A stretch of DNA of 6,633 nucleotides from Flavobacteriaceae bacterium (lineage in GTDB: Bacteria > Bacteroidota > Bacteroidia > Flavobacteriales > Flavobacteriaceae): the NCBI GenBank assembly GCA_030590765.1, contig JAUVCP010000129.1, positions 1-6,633 of the forward strand, given 5' to 3'. Both the position numbers and the translations under genes were made by a program. Numbering within the stretch: the stretch's first letter is position 1; every line of letters starts with the position of its first letter. This document shows, one piece after another, positions 6,298 to 6,633 of the stretch. The notes under the pieces are model-generated. The model ran no database searches. It saw only the letters and a list, made by a program, of their open reading frames with translations, and was not told the origin of the DNA.

Positions 6298-6492
6298 TTA
6301 TGCCAAATTCTCTGTTGAATCAATTAAAATTTGACCTCTGTAATAAAGTTTTCCTTCATGCCAATGAGCTCTATGGTATAAATGAGCCTCACCTGTTGTA
6401 GGATCTTTTGCAATTTGAGGAACTATTGCTTTGTAATGAGTTCTTCTTTTATCTCTTCTTTGCTTCGATATTTTTCTTTTAGGATGTGCCAT
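6298..6492 (-). CDS. rpmF: 50S ribosomal protein L32 (bL32), cysteine-free form
   Basis: A 64-aa large-subunit ribosomal protein. The basic N-terminus [22 protein letters not shown] is diagnostic for bL32. The C-terminal part keeps the family outline (LYYRGQIL at 49-56) but has none of the four zinc-ribbon cysteines: the positions of the first pair read KDPTTGE. A cluster of His residues (37, 40, 43 and 45 in HLYHRAHWH) is present instead. This makes it a C-minus type L32 in which the zinc site is lost or altered. It starts two bases after the stop of the DUF177 gene, so translational coupling is likely. It ends at an intrinsic terminator. The usual rpmF-plsX-fabH order of many bacteria is not followed, since plsX is absent. 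Confidence 0.96.
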   Translation of the reverse strand: MAHPKRKISKQRRDKRRTHYKAIVPQIAKDPTTGEAHLYHRAHWHEGKLYYRGQILIDSTENLA

Positions 6493-6494
6493 CT

Positions 6495-6633
6495 CTATGT
6501 GTTTTTATCTGTTAGTAACTTTTTTAAATCTTCCCATCTAGGGTCAATCTCATTTAAATTATTTTTTTCTTTTGGTTTTAATTCTTTAAGCTTTTGTAAT
6601 ATATCCGATTGTAAAGTACCATCTTCAACTCCC
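6495..6633 (-). CDS. DUF177/YceD-family protein, C-terminal fragment (5' end beyond window)
   Basis: The last 45 codons of an open frame run from the right edge to a TAG at 6497-6495. The end reads ...[18 protein letters not shown], and the IDPRWExLKKL block is the characteristic C-terminus of YceD/DUF177 proteins, which commonly sit directly before rpmF. The preceding residues are charged and probably disordered ([11 protein letters not shown]). In other bacteria this family is implicated in 23S rRNA accumulation or ribosome assembly, which fits the genetic coupling to L32. Only two bases separate it from rpmF. Identification rests on the short motif plus the position. Confidence 0.85.
   Translation of the reverse strand, partial: GVEDGTLQSDILQKLKELKPKEKNNLNEIDPRWEDLKKLLTDKNT

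Noticed and set aside
1..6633. CRISPR, insertion sequence, prophage or integration site next to tRNA-Ser
   Set aside because: No spaced direct repeats, transposase or integrase frames, or duplicated tRNA 3' end were seen; the tRNA is flanked by ordinary host genes.

Overview
This window looks like chromosomal housekeeping DNA from a low-GC member of the Bacteroidota, most likely near the Chitinophagaceae. The reasons are the gene set and order (DUF177 - rpmF - fabH - accB - accC), the AT-rich spacers without strong Shine-Dalgarno sequences, a YugP-type membrane zinc peptidase, an ExbB with an N-terminal hydrophobic leader, and a cysteine-free ribosomal protein L32. The placement is inferred from protein character, not from a database search. 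No phage, transposon, insertion sequence or CRISPR array is visible, and no gene-free stretch exceeds about 190 bases.

Left part (1-1840), all on the minus strand: the first 192 codons of an ExbB/TolQ/MotA-family proton-channel protein (cut by the left edge), a tRNA-Ser(GGA), and a type I L-asparaginase. Middle (1918-3117): a plus-strand membrane zinc metallopeptidase converges on a minus-strand Lrp/AsnC-family regulator. A 12-bp hairpin between them can terminate both.

Right part (3149-6633), all on the minus strand: a DUF177/YceD fragment and rpmF are two bases apart and end at a clear intrinsic terminator. A separate fatty-acid initiation operon, fabH-accB-accC, follows and ends at a second intrinsic terminator just before the Lrp-type gene. 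AccC and AccB (biotin carboxylase and biotin carrier) are half of acetyl-CoA carboxylase, which makes malonyl-CoA. FabH condenses malonyl-ACP with an acyl-CoA to begin chain synthesis, so the operon couples substrate supply to the first condensation. The carboxyltransferase subunits and plsX are not here.

No novel multi-gene system is evident. The points most worth a second look are small: a Ser in place of the nearly invariant His of the asparaginase H-G-T-D-T motif; an L32 whose zinc cysteines are gone but which carries four clustered His; competing inverted repeats just before the accC start; an inverted repeat over the candidate fabH promoter; and an Lrp-type gene placed directly behind the accC terminator.
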